Positions 44,812-53,701 of a DNA stretch of 63,285 bases are shown here, one piece after another (within the stretch, counting starts at the first letter, position 1; each line of letters opens with the position of its first letter). Position numbers and translations under genes: made by a program. A model generated the notes under the pieces. The model was not told the origin of the DNA, did not search any database, and was given only the letters and a program-made list of their open reading frames with translations. The stretch is from Candidatus Bipolaricaulota bacterium (GTDB lineage: Bacteria; Bipolaricaulota; Bipolaricaulia; M55B111), in NCBI GenBank assembly GCA_021735245.1, contig JAIPHJ010000009.1, positions 1 to 63,285 on the forward strand. Direction: 5' to 3'.

Positions 44812-46347
44812 TTAGGTTTTTTTGACGAATCTCAATTCGTGCGTACCGTTTCTGATTTCCTTGTAATCTTTTATTTCATCTTTAACTGCACCGAATATAC
44901 CTTGGTGGAAAGGTATAACAGCTGGACCTTCCTCCCGTAAAATTTTCTGAATCGCAGTGAAGTGTTTCTGCCTTACCTCAGGTTTTATTTCAGACGCAGC
45001 CTTTTCTATATGTTTATCAAGTTCCTTGTTACTGTAATGTCCCTCGTTCCATTTAGCTCCAGTTTTGTAAGCTTGATTGAGAAAACCAAGGACGTTTTCC
45101 CGATGCCCCCACTGCGTTACGGTCATATTTGACTTTAGCCAATACTTTGAGAAGTATACCCCCGACTTAGTACCTTCCAGTTTAATATTAATTCCCGCCG
45201 ACTTTACCATTTGCTGAAAGTTTAGAGCCGTATCGGGACAGGGGAATATGTTGGTCGGATAATGAAGCTTCATATCCAGTCCCCCACCGTGTCCCGCTTC
45301 CGCAAGTAGCGATTTTGCCTTCTCGATGTTTTGCTCTCTTGTACCGAGGTCTTTATACCAGTCGTAAGAGGGTGCTACGGGATGATCGTGCCCCAAGTCA
45401 CCAAATCCTGACAATACTGAATCCAGTATAAACCGCCTATCTGCAGCGTATTTAACGGCTAATCTGACTCTGTTGTCATCGAATGGAGGTCGGTCCGTCC
45501 TCATACTTATCGGTGCCTGGAAGCCTCCAAGAGCGTATTCGCCGCGGATTCCGGACTGCTCCCTGAGCTGTTTAAAAGAAGTAAAGCTGATGTTTGTAAG
45601 TACATCAACGTCACCGGCCTGGAGCATTAGTTTCTTCGTTGAGTCTTCGGGCACAATAACAAACTGAAGCTCGTCTATATAAGGCACATCGGGTAGGAAG
45701 TAATCGGGATTTTTCTCCAGGACTAACCTCTCTCCCTGCGTATATTCCTTAATTTTAAATGCCCCTGTTCCGGACGGCTTAGTATTCCCATACTTCTCAT
45801 AATCATAGTCATGAGCTACTATTGGAGTGTTGTAGTTAAAGAAATTCAAGTTAAAGTCCGGATCGGAACTTTTAAGATAAACCTTGGCCGAATATTTGTC
45901 GTCTTCTTCTACTTTGTCGACATTGCTGAAGAGCGGCTTAGCGGGAGAACCAAAATCCGGATTCATTATTCTCTCCAGCGTATATTTGAAATCTTTGGAG
46001 GTAAGTTCGGTTCCGTGATGAAACTTCACTCCTTCCCGGAACTTGAACGTCCACTCACTTCTATCCTGGTTAAAGCTGTAGTCCTCAATTAACGAAGGTG
46101 TCCTCTCACTATCCTTCCCCCTAAATCTGAACAGGTAGTCCGCGTAAGCACCGGTAATAACCTGGGCCGGACTGGTCTGCATTAGACCCGGCGTCAAATT
46201 TCCTGGAGGCCGAATGCCAACTTTCACTACTTTCTTGCCGTTACCTTTACTCGAAAAAGAAATCAAACCGGGTAGAGATGCCGCTGCCCCGGTAACTACA
46301 GCACCTTTAATAAAGTCTCTTCTCGATACTTTGCGGTTTTTACTCAT
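44812..46347 (-). CDS. peptide/oligopeptide ABC transporter substrate-binding protein (SBP_bac_5), Tat signal
   Basis: About 511 residues. The N-terminus has twin arginines in KVSRRDFIKGAVVTGAAASL, a Tat signal; no lipobox cysteine follows. Family features include FRFRGKDSERTPSLIEDY, WTFKFREGVKFHHGTELTSK and FHQGIFGAVKDEIKDYKE. The ATG used follows GGGAGGT with spacing 5; a start 5 codons upstream is less likely. It is last in the operon with dppB, dppC and the fused ATPase. Tat export of a folded binding protein is common in halophilic archaea and less so in bacteria, fitting a saline habitat. Ligand is unknown. Confidence 0.87.
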   Translation of the reverse strand: MSKNRKVSRRDFIKGAVVTGAAASLPGLISFSSKGNGKKVVKVGIRPPGNLTPGLMQTSPAQVITGAYADYLFRFRGKDSERTPSLIEDYSFNQDRSEWTFKFREGVKFHHGTELTSKDFKYTLERIMNPDFGSPAKPLFSNVDKVEEDDKYSAKVYLKSSDPDFNLNFFNYNTPIVAHDYDYEKYGNTKPSGTGAFKIKEYTQGERLVLEKNPDYFLPDVPYIDELQFVIVPEDSTKKLMLQAGDVDVLTNISFTSFKQLREQSGIRGEYALGGFQAPISMRTDRPPFDDNRVRLAVKYAADRRFILDSVLSGFGDLGHDHPVAPSYDWYKDLGTREQNIEKAKSLLAEAGHGGGLDMKLHYPTNIFPCPDTALNFQQMVKSAGINIKLEGTKSGVYFSKYWLKSNMTVTQWGHRENVLGFLNQAYKTGAKWNEGHYSNKELDKHIEKAASEIKPEVRQKHFTAIQKILREEGPAVIPFHQGIFGAVKDEIKDYKEIRNGTHELRFVKKT

Positions 46348-46428
46348 ATTACCTCCCTGCAAAATTAATCTCTGATTATTTAGAACTTACTCCAGTTGAA
46401 AATAATTGACCTTCAAACCACCTCCGAT

Positions 46429-48477
46429 TTAATTTCCGGATAGAACCGGCTCTGCTTTTCTCAGTTCTTCTTCCGGAATGACGCACCTGATTACGTGATC
46501 CCCGCTCTCTCTATCCGGGATAGGTTCCCGCTCGCATTCGTCACCAACCTTCCTCGGACACCTTGTGTGGAAGACACAACCGCTCGGGGGGTTGACAGCG
46601 GAAGGGACTGAACCCGTCAGCCTGATTCTCTTCCTTCTAAGATTCGGATCGGGTATCGGAATTGCCGACAGCAATGCCTCCGTATAGGGGTGATACGGAG
46701 AAGAAAATATCTCTTCCGTGGAGCCGAACTCGACCACGTGACCGAGATACATAACCGCGATAGAATCGCTAATATGACGGACTACGTTCAGATCATGTGA
46801 GATGAAGAGATAGCTCGTACCCGAACCTTCCTGAAGGTCCAGCAGGAGATTCAGAATAGTCGCCTGAACCGATACGTCAAGGCTTGAGGTGGGTTCGTCG
46901 TGCAGAACAAGGGCCGGATTGGTAGCAAACGCCCTGGCAGCTGCAACCCTCTGTTTCTGTCCTCCCGACAGTTGATCGGGATACCTCTTGGCAAGTTTGG
47001 GGTCAAGACCCACCGCCGACAACAGTTCGGCGGTAGTCCCGGGAATCTCGTCTCGGGGGAAGTCCCCGTGCATTATTAATGGCCTGGCAATTGCCTGTCC
47101 GACAGTTCTCTTCGGGTTCAACGTCGACCTCGGGTCCTGAAAAACGATCTGTATCCTTTTCAGGATCTCCTTCGATCTTCGGGATACCCCCCTGGTAATG
47201 TCTTCTCCGGCGAAGTCAATTGTTCCTTCCGTAGCTTCCGTAAGACCAATAATAGTTCGGGCCAGGGTGGTCTTTCCACAACCTGATTCACCGACGACTC
47301 CGACTGTTTTTCCCCGCTCCAGTGTTAGGTCCACGTCGTCCACCGCTCTAACCGGTGGTTCACTGGTTCCCGGTAACCAGGTTCCCCCGCCTCCAAAATA
47401 CTTTTTGAGTTCTCGAACTTCGAGTATCGATCCCTCTCCCTGTAGTTCCGGAGGTCCTTCCCAGAGGGGTTTACCGCTGACTTCTTCCTCTTCCGTCACC
47501 TCCGCTCCTTCTATCGGTGCAAAGAAACATTTAGCACTGTGGCCCCCTTCTTTCTCTTCCAAAGCAGGTTCTGATTCGAAACACTTTTCTTTCCTAAAAG
47601 GACACCTGGTGTTGAACTTACAGCCAGCGGGAAGATCAGTGAGATCGACCATAGAGCCTGGTATATCCTCCAAGGAGCCCTTCTTGCCTTCCGGGTCGGG
47701 CAATGACCTGAGAAGGAGCTTCGTGTAGGGGTGAAATGGCTCCTCGAATAATTCGTCTATCTCCGATTCCTCTACTACCTGACCGGCATACATCACTTCT
47801 ATTCCATCACCTATCCTGGCTATCACGCCCAGGTCGTGAGTAATGTAAAGGAAGGCAGAATTGAGATCGGCCTTCAGCTCTTCAATTATATCCAGTATCC
47901 TGGCTTCGGTAGTCACGTCCAGATTCGTCGTCGGTTCGTCCAGGATAAGCAGTTCCGGCTTACCCATAAGCCCGGCAGCGATCCCCACTCGCTGACGCAT
48001 TCCCCCGGATAGCTCGTGGGGGTAACGGTTTATTATCTCTTCGGGGTCTCTAATATGGACCCGATTCAGTAGCTTGACGGCCTCCTCCATAGCTCCCTCA
48101 CTAGAAGCCAGTCCGTGGGCGGTAGCCACTTCCGCAATCTGCTCTCCGACCGGCAGGGAAGGATTTAGAGAAGCCGTGGGATCCTGATAGATCATCCCCA
48201 TATGCTTTCCCCAGATATCTTCCATCTCCGAATTAGACTTTTCTTTAAGGTCTTCACCGTTGAACAGTATTCGACCGCCCGTTATCTCCCCGTTTCTGTC
48301 CAGATACTTCATGACTGCAAACGCCAGAGTACTCTTGCCACACCCGGACTCACCTACGACCCCTCTGACCTCTCCCGGAGAGACTTCCATAGACACTTTG
48401 TTGAGTGCTCTAACGTCCGCCCGATCCGTCCTGTAGACTACCTCCAAGTCTTCAACCTCAAGTATCGGTTTCTTCAT
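46429..48477 (-). CDS. dipeptide ABC transporter ATPase, DppD-DppF fusion
   Basis: 682 residues made of two complete ABC ATPase domains. Domain 1 has GVVGESGCGKSTLAFAVM, LSGGMRQRVGIAAGL and LLILDEPTTNLD, then an oligopeptide C-terminal extension with CKFNTRCPFRKEKCFE. Domain 2 begins near residue 345 with GVVGESGCGKTTLARTI, LSGGQKQRVAAARAF and LVLHDEPTSSLD, then CVFHTRCPRKVGDECERE. In most bacteria these are two genes (DppD, DppF); here they are fused. The cysteine tails resemble those that bind an iron-sulfur cluster in some Opp/Dpp ATPases. The ATG overlaps the dppC stop. Confidence 0.9.
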   Translation of the reverse strand: MKKPILEVEDLEVVYRTDRADVRALNKVSMEVSPGEVRGVVGESGCGKSTLAFAVMKYLDRNGEITGGRILFNGEDLKEKSNSEMEDIWGKHMGMIYQDPTASLNPSLPVGEQIAEVATAHGLASSEGAMEEAVKLLNRVHIRDPEEIINRYPHELSGGMRQRVGIAAGLMGKPELLILDEPTTNLDVTTEARILDIIEELKADLNSAFLYITHDLGVIARIGDGIEVMYAGQVVEESEIDELFEEPFHPYTKLLLRSLPDPEGKKGSLEDIPGSMVDLTDLPAGCKFNTRCPFRKEKCFESEPALEEKEGGHSAKCFFAPIEGAEVTEEEEVSGKPLWEGPPELQGEGSILEVRELKKYFGGGGTWLPGTSEPPVRAVDDVDLTLERGKTVGVVGESGCGKTTLARTIIGLTEATEGTIDFAGEDITRGVSRRSKEILKRIQIVFQDPRSTLNPKRTVGQAIARPLIMHGDFPRDEIPGTTAELLSAVGLDPKLAKRYPDQLSGGQKQRVAAARAFATNPALVLHDEPTSSLDVSVQATILNLLLDLQEGSGTSYLFISHDLNVVRHISDSIAVMYLGHVVEFGSTEEIFSSPYHPYTEALLSAIPIPDPNLRRKRIRLTGSVPSAVNPPSGCVFHTRCPRKVGDECEREPIPDRESGDHVIRCVIPEEELRKAEPVLSGN

Positions 48478-49352
48478 TACTGGTCACCCCCGGTAACTTC
48501 TTCCAGTCCTTCGGCAAGGAAGTTCGCTCCCAGAACCATTGAGGCAATCGCCAGCGCGGGGAAAATGGCCAGCCAGGGGGCGACCTGGAGGTGGCTCCGG
48601 GATTCGCTAATCATGAGACCCCAGTCCGGCGTCGGAGGCTGAACTCCAAGCCCCAGAAATCCCAGAGAAGCACTCAGAAATATAGAATAAGCAAACCTGA
48701 TCGCCGCTTCCACGCCAAGTGTATCCAGAATATTCGGAAGTATTTCGGCCCCCATGATGTATAGATCGGATTCTCCTCGAACCCGGGCTGCCTCGACGAA
48801 TTCCTGGTTTTTTACCTGAAGAGTTGCCGACCGGGCAACCCTGCCTATTCTCGGAGTATGGGCAATTCCAATTACTATTATCACGTTTATCGTCCCCGGC
48901 CCGAGAACTCCCAGAACGAACATCGCGATAAGTAAGGCGGGAAAGGACATAAGAATATCCATCAATCTTCCCAGTAATTCTTCAACCCACCCCCCAAAGT
49001 AAGCGGCAGATAGACCCAGTGCAGTTCCACCGACCAGTCCCAATAATGTGGCTGAAAGGGCGAGCGAGAAAGCCGTTCTGCTCCCGATCACTACTCTTGT
49101 GAAGACGTCCCTCCCCCACCGATCCGTGCCAAACGGATGCTGCAGAGAGGGCCCGAAGAACTTGTCGGTCGAAAAATTCGTAGGTCCGTAGGGGGTGATA
49201 TAAGGAGCCAGTATGGAAATAGCTATCCAGAACAGGATAATAACCAATCCCGCCAACCCGAGTGGCTTTTCTCTGAGTCGAACCAGGTAAGAAAAGCCGC
49301 TTTTTACTCTTTCCCAGAAGCTGGGCGCGAGGTTAGGAGTACTTTCGGCCAT
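48477..49352 (-). CDS. peptide ABC transporter permease (DppC type)
   Basis: 291 residues with about six membrane helices. RLREKPLGLAGLVIILFWI marks the DppC-specific N-terminal region, HPFGTDRWGRDVFTRVVIGS the conserved periplasmic loop, and EFVEAARVRGESDLYIMGAE the EAA loop that docks the ATPase. It ends with LGFLGLGVQPPTPDWGLMIS, typical of the family. It overlaps dppB and the ATPase gene by single bases, so the three are translationally coupled. AGGGGTGAA precedes the ATG. Confidence 0.9.
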   Translation of the reverse strand: MAESTPNLAPSFWERVKSGFSYLVRLREKPLGLAGLVIILFWIAISILAPYITPYGPTNFSTDKFFGPSLQHPFGTDRWGRDVFTRVVIGSRTAFSLALSATLLGLVGGTALGLSAAYFGGWVEELLGRLMDILMSFPALLIAMFVLGVLGPGTINVIIVIGIAHTPRIGRVARSATLQVKNQEFVEAARVRGESDLYIMGAEILPNILDTLGVEAAIRFAYSIFLSASLGFLGLGVQPPTPDWGLMISESRSHLQVAPWLAIFPALAIASMVLGANFLAEGLEEVTGGDQ

Positions 49353-50311
49353 TAGCTTTCACCCCTATCGTACCGGATCCTTGGATCCAGCAAAGTGTAC
49401 AACAAGTCAGTACCAAAGTTGACAGTAATGTAAGCAGTAACTACGAAAAGGAGTCCGGCCTCCATCACGGGAACATCGCGGTGCTGAATGGAATTGAGAA
49501 CCAGTCTGGCGACACCGGGATAGCCAAACGTCGCCTCCACGACAACCGCGCCCCCGAGCAGCCAGCCAAGGTTAATCGCAATCACCGTCACAGCAGGAAG
49601 CAGGGCATTGCGAAGCACGTGTTTGGTTATTACGGTCCGTCGTCCCAGTCCTTTCAGGGTCGCGGCTCTGGTATAATCCGACCGCAGGACCTTGACCATG
49701 CTGGCCCTGATATGCCTGGTAATATAGCCCAGCATGACTCCAGATAGCGCCAGTATCGGCAGGATAAGTTTGGGTATCTGACGCAACCACCCCTGAGACA
49801 GGTCGATCGAACTCGAGGCCGGTAACCAGCCAAGCTGGACCGAAAATATTAAGATTAGAACCAGCCCGGTTATAAACGAAGGAAACGAAATCAGACCGAG
49901 AGTTGTAATAGAAATAAGTCGATCAAACCAGCTGCCAGGCCTGAGTCCCGCGATAATCCCCAGGAGGAAAGAGATCGGAATGATAATTATCATTGCTCCC
50001 GCCGCGAGGATTAACGAATTTCGTGCTCGTCGTAACAGCAACGGCCTTACCTTAACTCCCGTCTTGCTGAGTGAAGTACCCAGGTCACCCCGAAAAACAC
50101 CGGCCAGCCAATCGAAGTACCGTACGTGAAGCGGTTCGTTCAACTTCAACTTCTCCCTTAGTGCCTGGAGAGATTCCTCTGTAGCAAACTGACCGAGAAT
50201 CATTTGTGCTACGTCGCCCGGTAGAGCCTCAGCTACCAGAAATATGATAATCGAGGCCACCGCTACACTGACTATAGCCTGTAGTAGACGTTTACCGCTG
50301 TATGCTAACAC
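49352..50311 (-). CDS. peptide ABC transporter permease (DppB type)
   Basis: 319 residues. The first helix and loop (LLQAIVSVAVASIIIFLVAE, then GDVAQMILGQFATEESLQAL) are typical of DppB/OppB. LNEPLHVRYFDWLAGVFRGD precedes the transmembrane core, and DYTRAATLKGLGRRTVITKH is the EAA loop. A GTG start at 50311 is used and no good ribosome site is visible. It is first in the transporter unit; 237 bases separate it from the MttB-like gene upstream on the same strand. Confidence 0.89.
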   Translation of the reverse strand: MLAYSGKRLLQAIVSVAVASIIIFLVAEALPGDVAQMILGQFATEESLQALREKLKLNEPLHVRYFDWLAGVFRGDLGTSLSKTGVKVRPLLLRRARNSLILAAGAMIIIIPISFLLGIIAGLRPGSWFDRLISITTLGLISFPSFITGLVLILIFSVQLGWLPASSSIDLSQGWLRQIPKLILPILALSGVMLGYITRHIRASMVKVLRSDYTRAATLKGLGRRTVITKHVLRNALLPAVTVIAINLGWLLGGAVVVEATFGYPGVARLVLNSIQHRDVPVMEAGLLFVVTAYITVNFGTDLLYTLLDPRIRYDRGES

Positions 50312-50548
50312 TTTTGATAATCACCAATTTTTTCTTGGGCTTTTGGACATTTCGCTACATTGACACAAAAGACTATAAGTTAAAGCTCCTTTTTCGACGA
50401 GCGAGGCAAGTTCACCTTCCCCTCAGCTTATTGGAAGTTATTCAAAATCTGGTTCAACTTCCGGATATTTCCTAGTCAAAAAATGTCGAAGCCAAACTAG
50501 CTAACCCGCCCGACATAGTTTCAGGATTTGCATTTCCCCAATCAGTAT

Positions 50549-51952
50549 TTACCCAAGCTTCTCTTCTTTTTCCTCGATAATTTCGTCCATTATTCCAACC
50601 CTGTCCTCGGCAAGCGGTTCTGAGTTAGGATCGTCCAGAAGTTTTTTTGCCTTTTCCCGAGCTCGTTCTCTGAGATCTTTACCACCTTTTTCCTTCCAGC
50701 TATCGTAACTGTTCCTGTCCAGTAATTCAGGTTCATACAGTTTCTTGAACGTATCCAGGGTTGATTGGTCGGTCAGGAAACCTCCTCCGGGGCCGACCCT
50801 CTTTAACGCGTCGATCGCCAGATGGTCTTCATCCAGCTTTATTCCCTCCTGAAGCCTCCTAACGTAACCTACTATCTCGTTACCGATTACCACCGATTCC
50901 AGCGATCCCGTCTGACCGGACTCCAGGTAGCCGACATCGTGAATCAGATCGGCTTCACTGCGGGCCATTTCAGTGATCGATATTGATGCTTCCAGCGCCT
51001 GCTGACCGTCTATTAGCTTGGAATCACTGAAGCCGGCTTCGCTAAATACTGGCATGTCCAGGTATTTACTGACCTCGCTTAATGCCTTATCTATTAAAAG
51101 AGCAGCCGGTAGACCGTAGGAGGCTCCGGCAGTTTTCATGTCCATCGGCGACGCGGCACCACCTATTATTACCGGAGCACCAGGACGCTTGAGCTGAGAT
51201 ATTACCACACCGCTCAACTCCTCAGCCAGGGACATGACCACCGTTCCAGCTGGCGTCGCCGGACTTGAAGCCCCGGGAAGCGTGCCGGAAGTATAGGTAG
51301 CGGGAACTCCGTATTCGGCGGATAGCAATAGACGACCGAGGGCGTCCTCACTTCCAACCAGCGGACTGGTAGGTTCTGTATACTGAACGAAGAACGGCTT
51401 TTCTTCGAGTGCTTCTCTTCCGCCGGCAACTGCCGACGCCATTTTAAACAATTCCACCGTATTCCTGTTGTCGGCAGACGTAAAAACGAACGGTTTGCTA
51501 TTGTGGACAGTCATAGCCCTGAACTGGTAAAGGTCGGCCAGCCTGGTCGGAACGTCCTGGGGTAGAGCCATGCTCATCAGGAAATCCAGGTTTGGCAGAG
51601 AGTCCACGAGCAGGCTGAAGTTCTTCACGTCCGACAGCTTGCTTTGCCTCCTTTCCCCCGTTTCCAGGTCGACCGTAGTTGGATTATCCGAACCGGGACC
51701 GAAGTAGTTATTTTCGCTTCCCAGCTCTAGAGCCAGCTCTCCGTCGCGATCAAAGACCGGAACGTACTTTGGGGCTGAAGTCAGGGCTTCCTCAACTTGA
51801 TAGGGCTTAAGGTAGACCCTTTCCCCCTCAACTTCGGCACCGGCCTCCCTGAGCAATTCCACCGCTTCGCCGTGTCTTATCTCTACGCCTACCTTCTCCA
51901 GAACGTACAGGGCCTTGTTATAGATTTTCTTTTTTTCTTGTTCCGATAACAT
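50549..51952 (-). CDS. MttB-family (non-pyrrolysine) methyltransferase
   Basis: 467 residues. The opening IYNKALYVLEKVGVEIRHGE followed by AVELLREAGAEVEGERVYLK is the standard MttB/COG5598 N-terminus. NNYFGPGSDNPTTVDLETGE and PVIIGGAASPMDMKTAGASY are conserved core segments, and LKRVGPGGGFLTDQSTLDTF near the C-terminus is family-wide. There is no in-frame UAG, so this is a non-Pyl homologue. Characterised ones demethylate glycine betaine, proline betaine or carnitine and pass the methyl to a corrinoid protein. No corrinoid protein or activase is nearby. Upstream is a FadR-type regulator, downstream a peptide-type ABC transporter. Confidence 0.85.
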   Translation of the reverse strand: MLSEQEKKKIYNKALYVLEKVGVEIRHGEAVELLREAGAEVEGERVYLKPYQVEEALTSAPKYVPVFDRDGELALELGSENNYFGPGSDNPTTVDLETGERRQSKLSDVKNFSLLVDSLPNLDFLMSMALPQDVPTRLADLYQFRAMTVHNSKPFVFTSADNRNTVELFKMASAVAGGREALEEKPFFVQYTEPTSPLVGSEDALGRLLLSAEYGVPATYTSGTLPGASSPATPAGTVVMSLAEELSGVVISQLKRPGAPVIIGGAASPMDMKTAGASYGLPAALLIDKALSEVSKYLDMPVFSEAGFSDSKLIDGQQALEASISITEMARSEADLIHDVGYLESGQTGSLESVVIGNEIVGYVRRLQEGIKLDEDHLAIDALKRVGPGGGFLTDQSTLDTFKKLYEPELLDRNSYDSWKEKGGKDLRERAREKAKKLLDDPNSEPLAEDRVGIMDEIIEEKEEKLG

Positions 51953-52048
51953 TTTACCGATTCTCCTTTTATATAATTGGTTTCTTGAATCCGACTTTCA
52001 AAGCAAAACCTGGATGGCCAACCTCAACTAGCCTACCTTAATTGGCGT

Positions 52049-52753
52049 CTAAGAATATCTTTCAAAGTGGCTTTTAATCCGCTTACCCGCCAGGATTGCG
52101 TCGTTTTTCTTAAGGGCAACGAATATTTTCCTGTGGATACCCAGCGACTCCATCAAGTATTCCCTTTTATCCGGGAGGTAGTGCAACTCTTCCAGCTTGC
52201 GCCACATTAAATCGTTCATTATCCCCTGGAGGTTCTTTAGAGTATCTTCCACCACGTCGTTCTTGGTCGCTTCGGCCACCTGGAGGTGAAACCTTTTGTG
52301 AAGATCCAGAAACTCCTGGTAATTGTCGCTGCGAGCAGCGTCATGCATTTCGTCTAGGGTGGTCTCCAGTTGCTGTTCGTCCTCTTCATTAAACTTCCTC
52401 GCCGCTATTTCAACCATACCGACCTCGAAGGCAGCTCGGGCCTCCTGAAGCTCCAGCGGTTTCGGGTGGTCGATCAGTATATTGATTATCTTGTCTCGTA
52501 CCGTATCTTCTTCCGGTACCTGTCTGACGTAAGTACCTTTTCCGACCTTGGTTTCGACTATTCCACCCAGCCTGAGGGCTGCCAGAGCTTCCCGAACCGA
52601 AGCCCGGCTTACACCTGTACGCTCCGAAAGTTCTTCCTCGGTAGGTAGCTTGTCTCCTACCTCGTAGTTACCAGCCTTGATGGCACTTACCAGCTGATTG
52701 GCCACGTGCAGGGGTTTCTTTTGCTGCTTGAGTTTCTTAAACTCGAACTCCAT
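52049..52753 (-). CDS. GntR/FadR-family transcriptional regulator
   Basis: 234 residues. Winged HTH: YEVGDKLPTEEELSERTGVS with RASVREALAALRLGGIVETK, then GKGTYVRQVPEEDT. The C-terminal FCD-type all-helical domain (residues about 85-230) has conserved Asp/His positions, ARAAFEVGMVEIAARKFNEE and DLHKRFHLQVAEATKNDVVE, that bind a metal and a carboxylate ligand. GAGGGAGG precedes the ATG. It is 96 bases upstream of the MttB-like gene on the same strand, so it probably controls that gene and perhaps the transporter in response to a small acid. Confidence 0.9.
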   Translation of the reverse strand: MEFEFKKLKQQKKPLHVANQLVSAIKAGNYEVGDKLPTEEELSERTGVSRASVREALAALRLGGIVETKVGKGTYVRQVPEEDTVRDKIINILIDHPKPLELQEARAAFEVGMVEIAARKFNEEDEQQLETTLDEMHDAARSDNYQEFLDLHKRFHLQVAEATKNDVVEDTLKNLQGIMNDLMWRKLEELHYLPDKREYLMESLGIHRKIFVALKKNDAILAGKRIKSHFERYS

Positions 52754-52851
52754 CTCCTCCCTCCATTTTCGTAAGCTATCATATGTCAGACAAATGTATC
52801 ATATCACAAAAACTTTAGCCGGTCAAGCAAACATTGAACCCGTCCTATCAA

Positions 52852-52976
52852 GTCCAGAACCCAGCCCCGGGGAACGAAGCTTTTCTAAAAGCCCTAAACA
52901 GTTTTTGGGCCTTTTACAAAACAACGAGCTGATTCGTACTCAGGGGGCACCGGGGTTTCCTCGGCAAGTTTCGGTG
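52852..52976 (-). repeat. dispersed repeat copy C (125 bp, no nested core)
   Basis: Minus strand: CACCGAAACTTGCCGAGGAA at the left end, then GAATCAGCTCGTTGTTTTGT and AAAAGGCCC, ending in a degraded right hairpin (GTTCCCCGGGGCTGGG) and CTGGAC. It aligns along its length with copy B except for the absent 105-bp core, and so displays the empty site. It lies between the amino-acid permease gene (stop at 53005) and the regulator start. Confidence 0.7.
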
Positions 52977-53004
52977 AAAATAAGTGGTGAGCGACCGGAT
53001 TCTT

Positions 53005-53673
53005 TCACCGAATCTCGAATCCGGGTATTTTTAGCGCGTTCTCGACGCGATCCAGCAACTTGGTCAGGATGAGAACAATAACCAGGTAAATTAGGGCTAC
53101 CACGGAAAACACTTCGAAGTACCTGAACGTCTCGGCCCCAATTATTTTTGCCTGCCCCATTAGTTCGGGGGCATTGATTATGTAGGCCAGAGAAGTGTAT
53201 TTGAGTAAGTAGATCAGCTCGTTCGACCAGGACGGAATGGCAAGCCGCAGAGCTTGAGGGAGTATGATGTAAATAATGGCCTTGCTCTTCGTCAGTCCCA
53301 TGCTCCTTGCGGCCGTCATCTGACCCTCGCTTATGGACTGAATCGCGCCCCTGAAGTATTCCGCGGAATAAGCTCCCGAATTCAGCCCTAGCCCTATGAT
53401 AGCGGCTAACTCGGGCGATAACCTGAATCCCCAGGCCGGTAACCCGTAATAAAGGATAAAAAGCTGGACGAGCAAAGGCGTTCCCCGGAATAGTTCGATA
53501 TAACTACCGGCCAGCCAACGAACGGGCTTATTGCCGTATATCCTTCCGAGGGCCAGAAAGGTTCCCAGCGCCGTCCCAATAGAGATGCCTATTGCCGTCA
53601 ACCACAGGGTTACTTTTAGTCCATTAACCAGCGTGGGGAGTATCTCCCAGGTAAACGCGAAGAATTCCATCAT
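53005..53673 (-). CDS. polar amino-acid ABC transporter permease
   Basis: 222 residues of the HisM/GlnP type with five membrane helices. GLKVTLWLTAIGISIGTALG opens the domain, IELFRGTPLLVQLFILYYGL is the strongly conserved loop, and GAIQSISEGQMTAARSMGLT the EAA-like ATPase-docking loop. IILPQALRLAIPSWSNELIY follows. With the second permease (28 bases upstream) it forms a heterodimeric channel for a polar or charged amino acid. No ATPase gene accompanies it in the window. Confidence 0.9.
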   Translation of the reverse strand: MMEFFAFTWEILPTLVNGLKVTLWLTAIGISIGTALGTFLALGRIYGNKPVRWLAGSYIELFRGTPLLVQLFILYYGLPAWGFRLSPELAAIIGLGLNSGAYSAEYFRGAIQSISEGQMTAARSMGLTKSKAIIYIILPQALRLAIPSWSNELIYLLKYTSLAYIINAPELMGQAKIIGAETFRYFEVFSVVALIYLVIVLILTKLLDRVENALKIPGFEIR

Positions 53674-53701
53674 TCACCTCTAACTAAATAAAAAGAAAGG
53701 G

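Noticed and set aside
50549-51952. Pyrrolysine-containing MttB
   Set aside because: The frame is complete without an in-frame UAG, so a pyrrolysine is not needed here.
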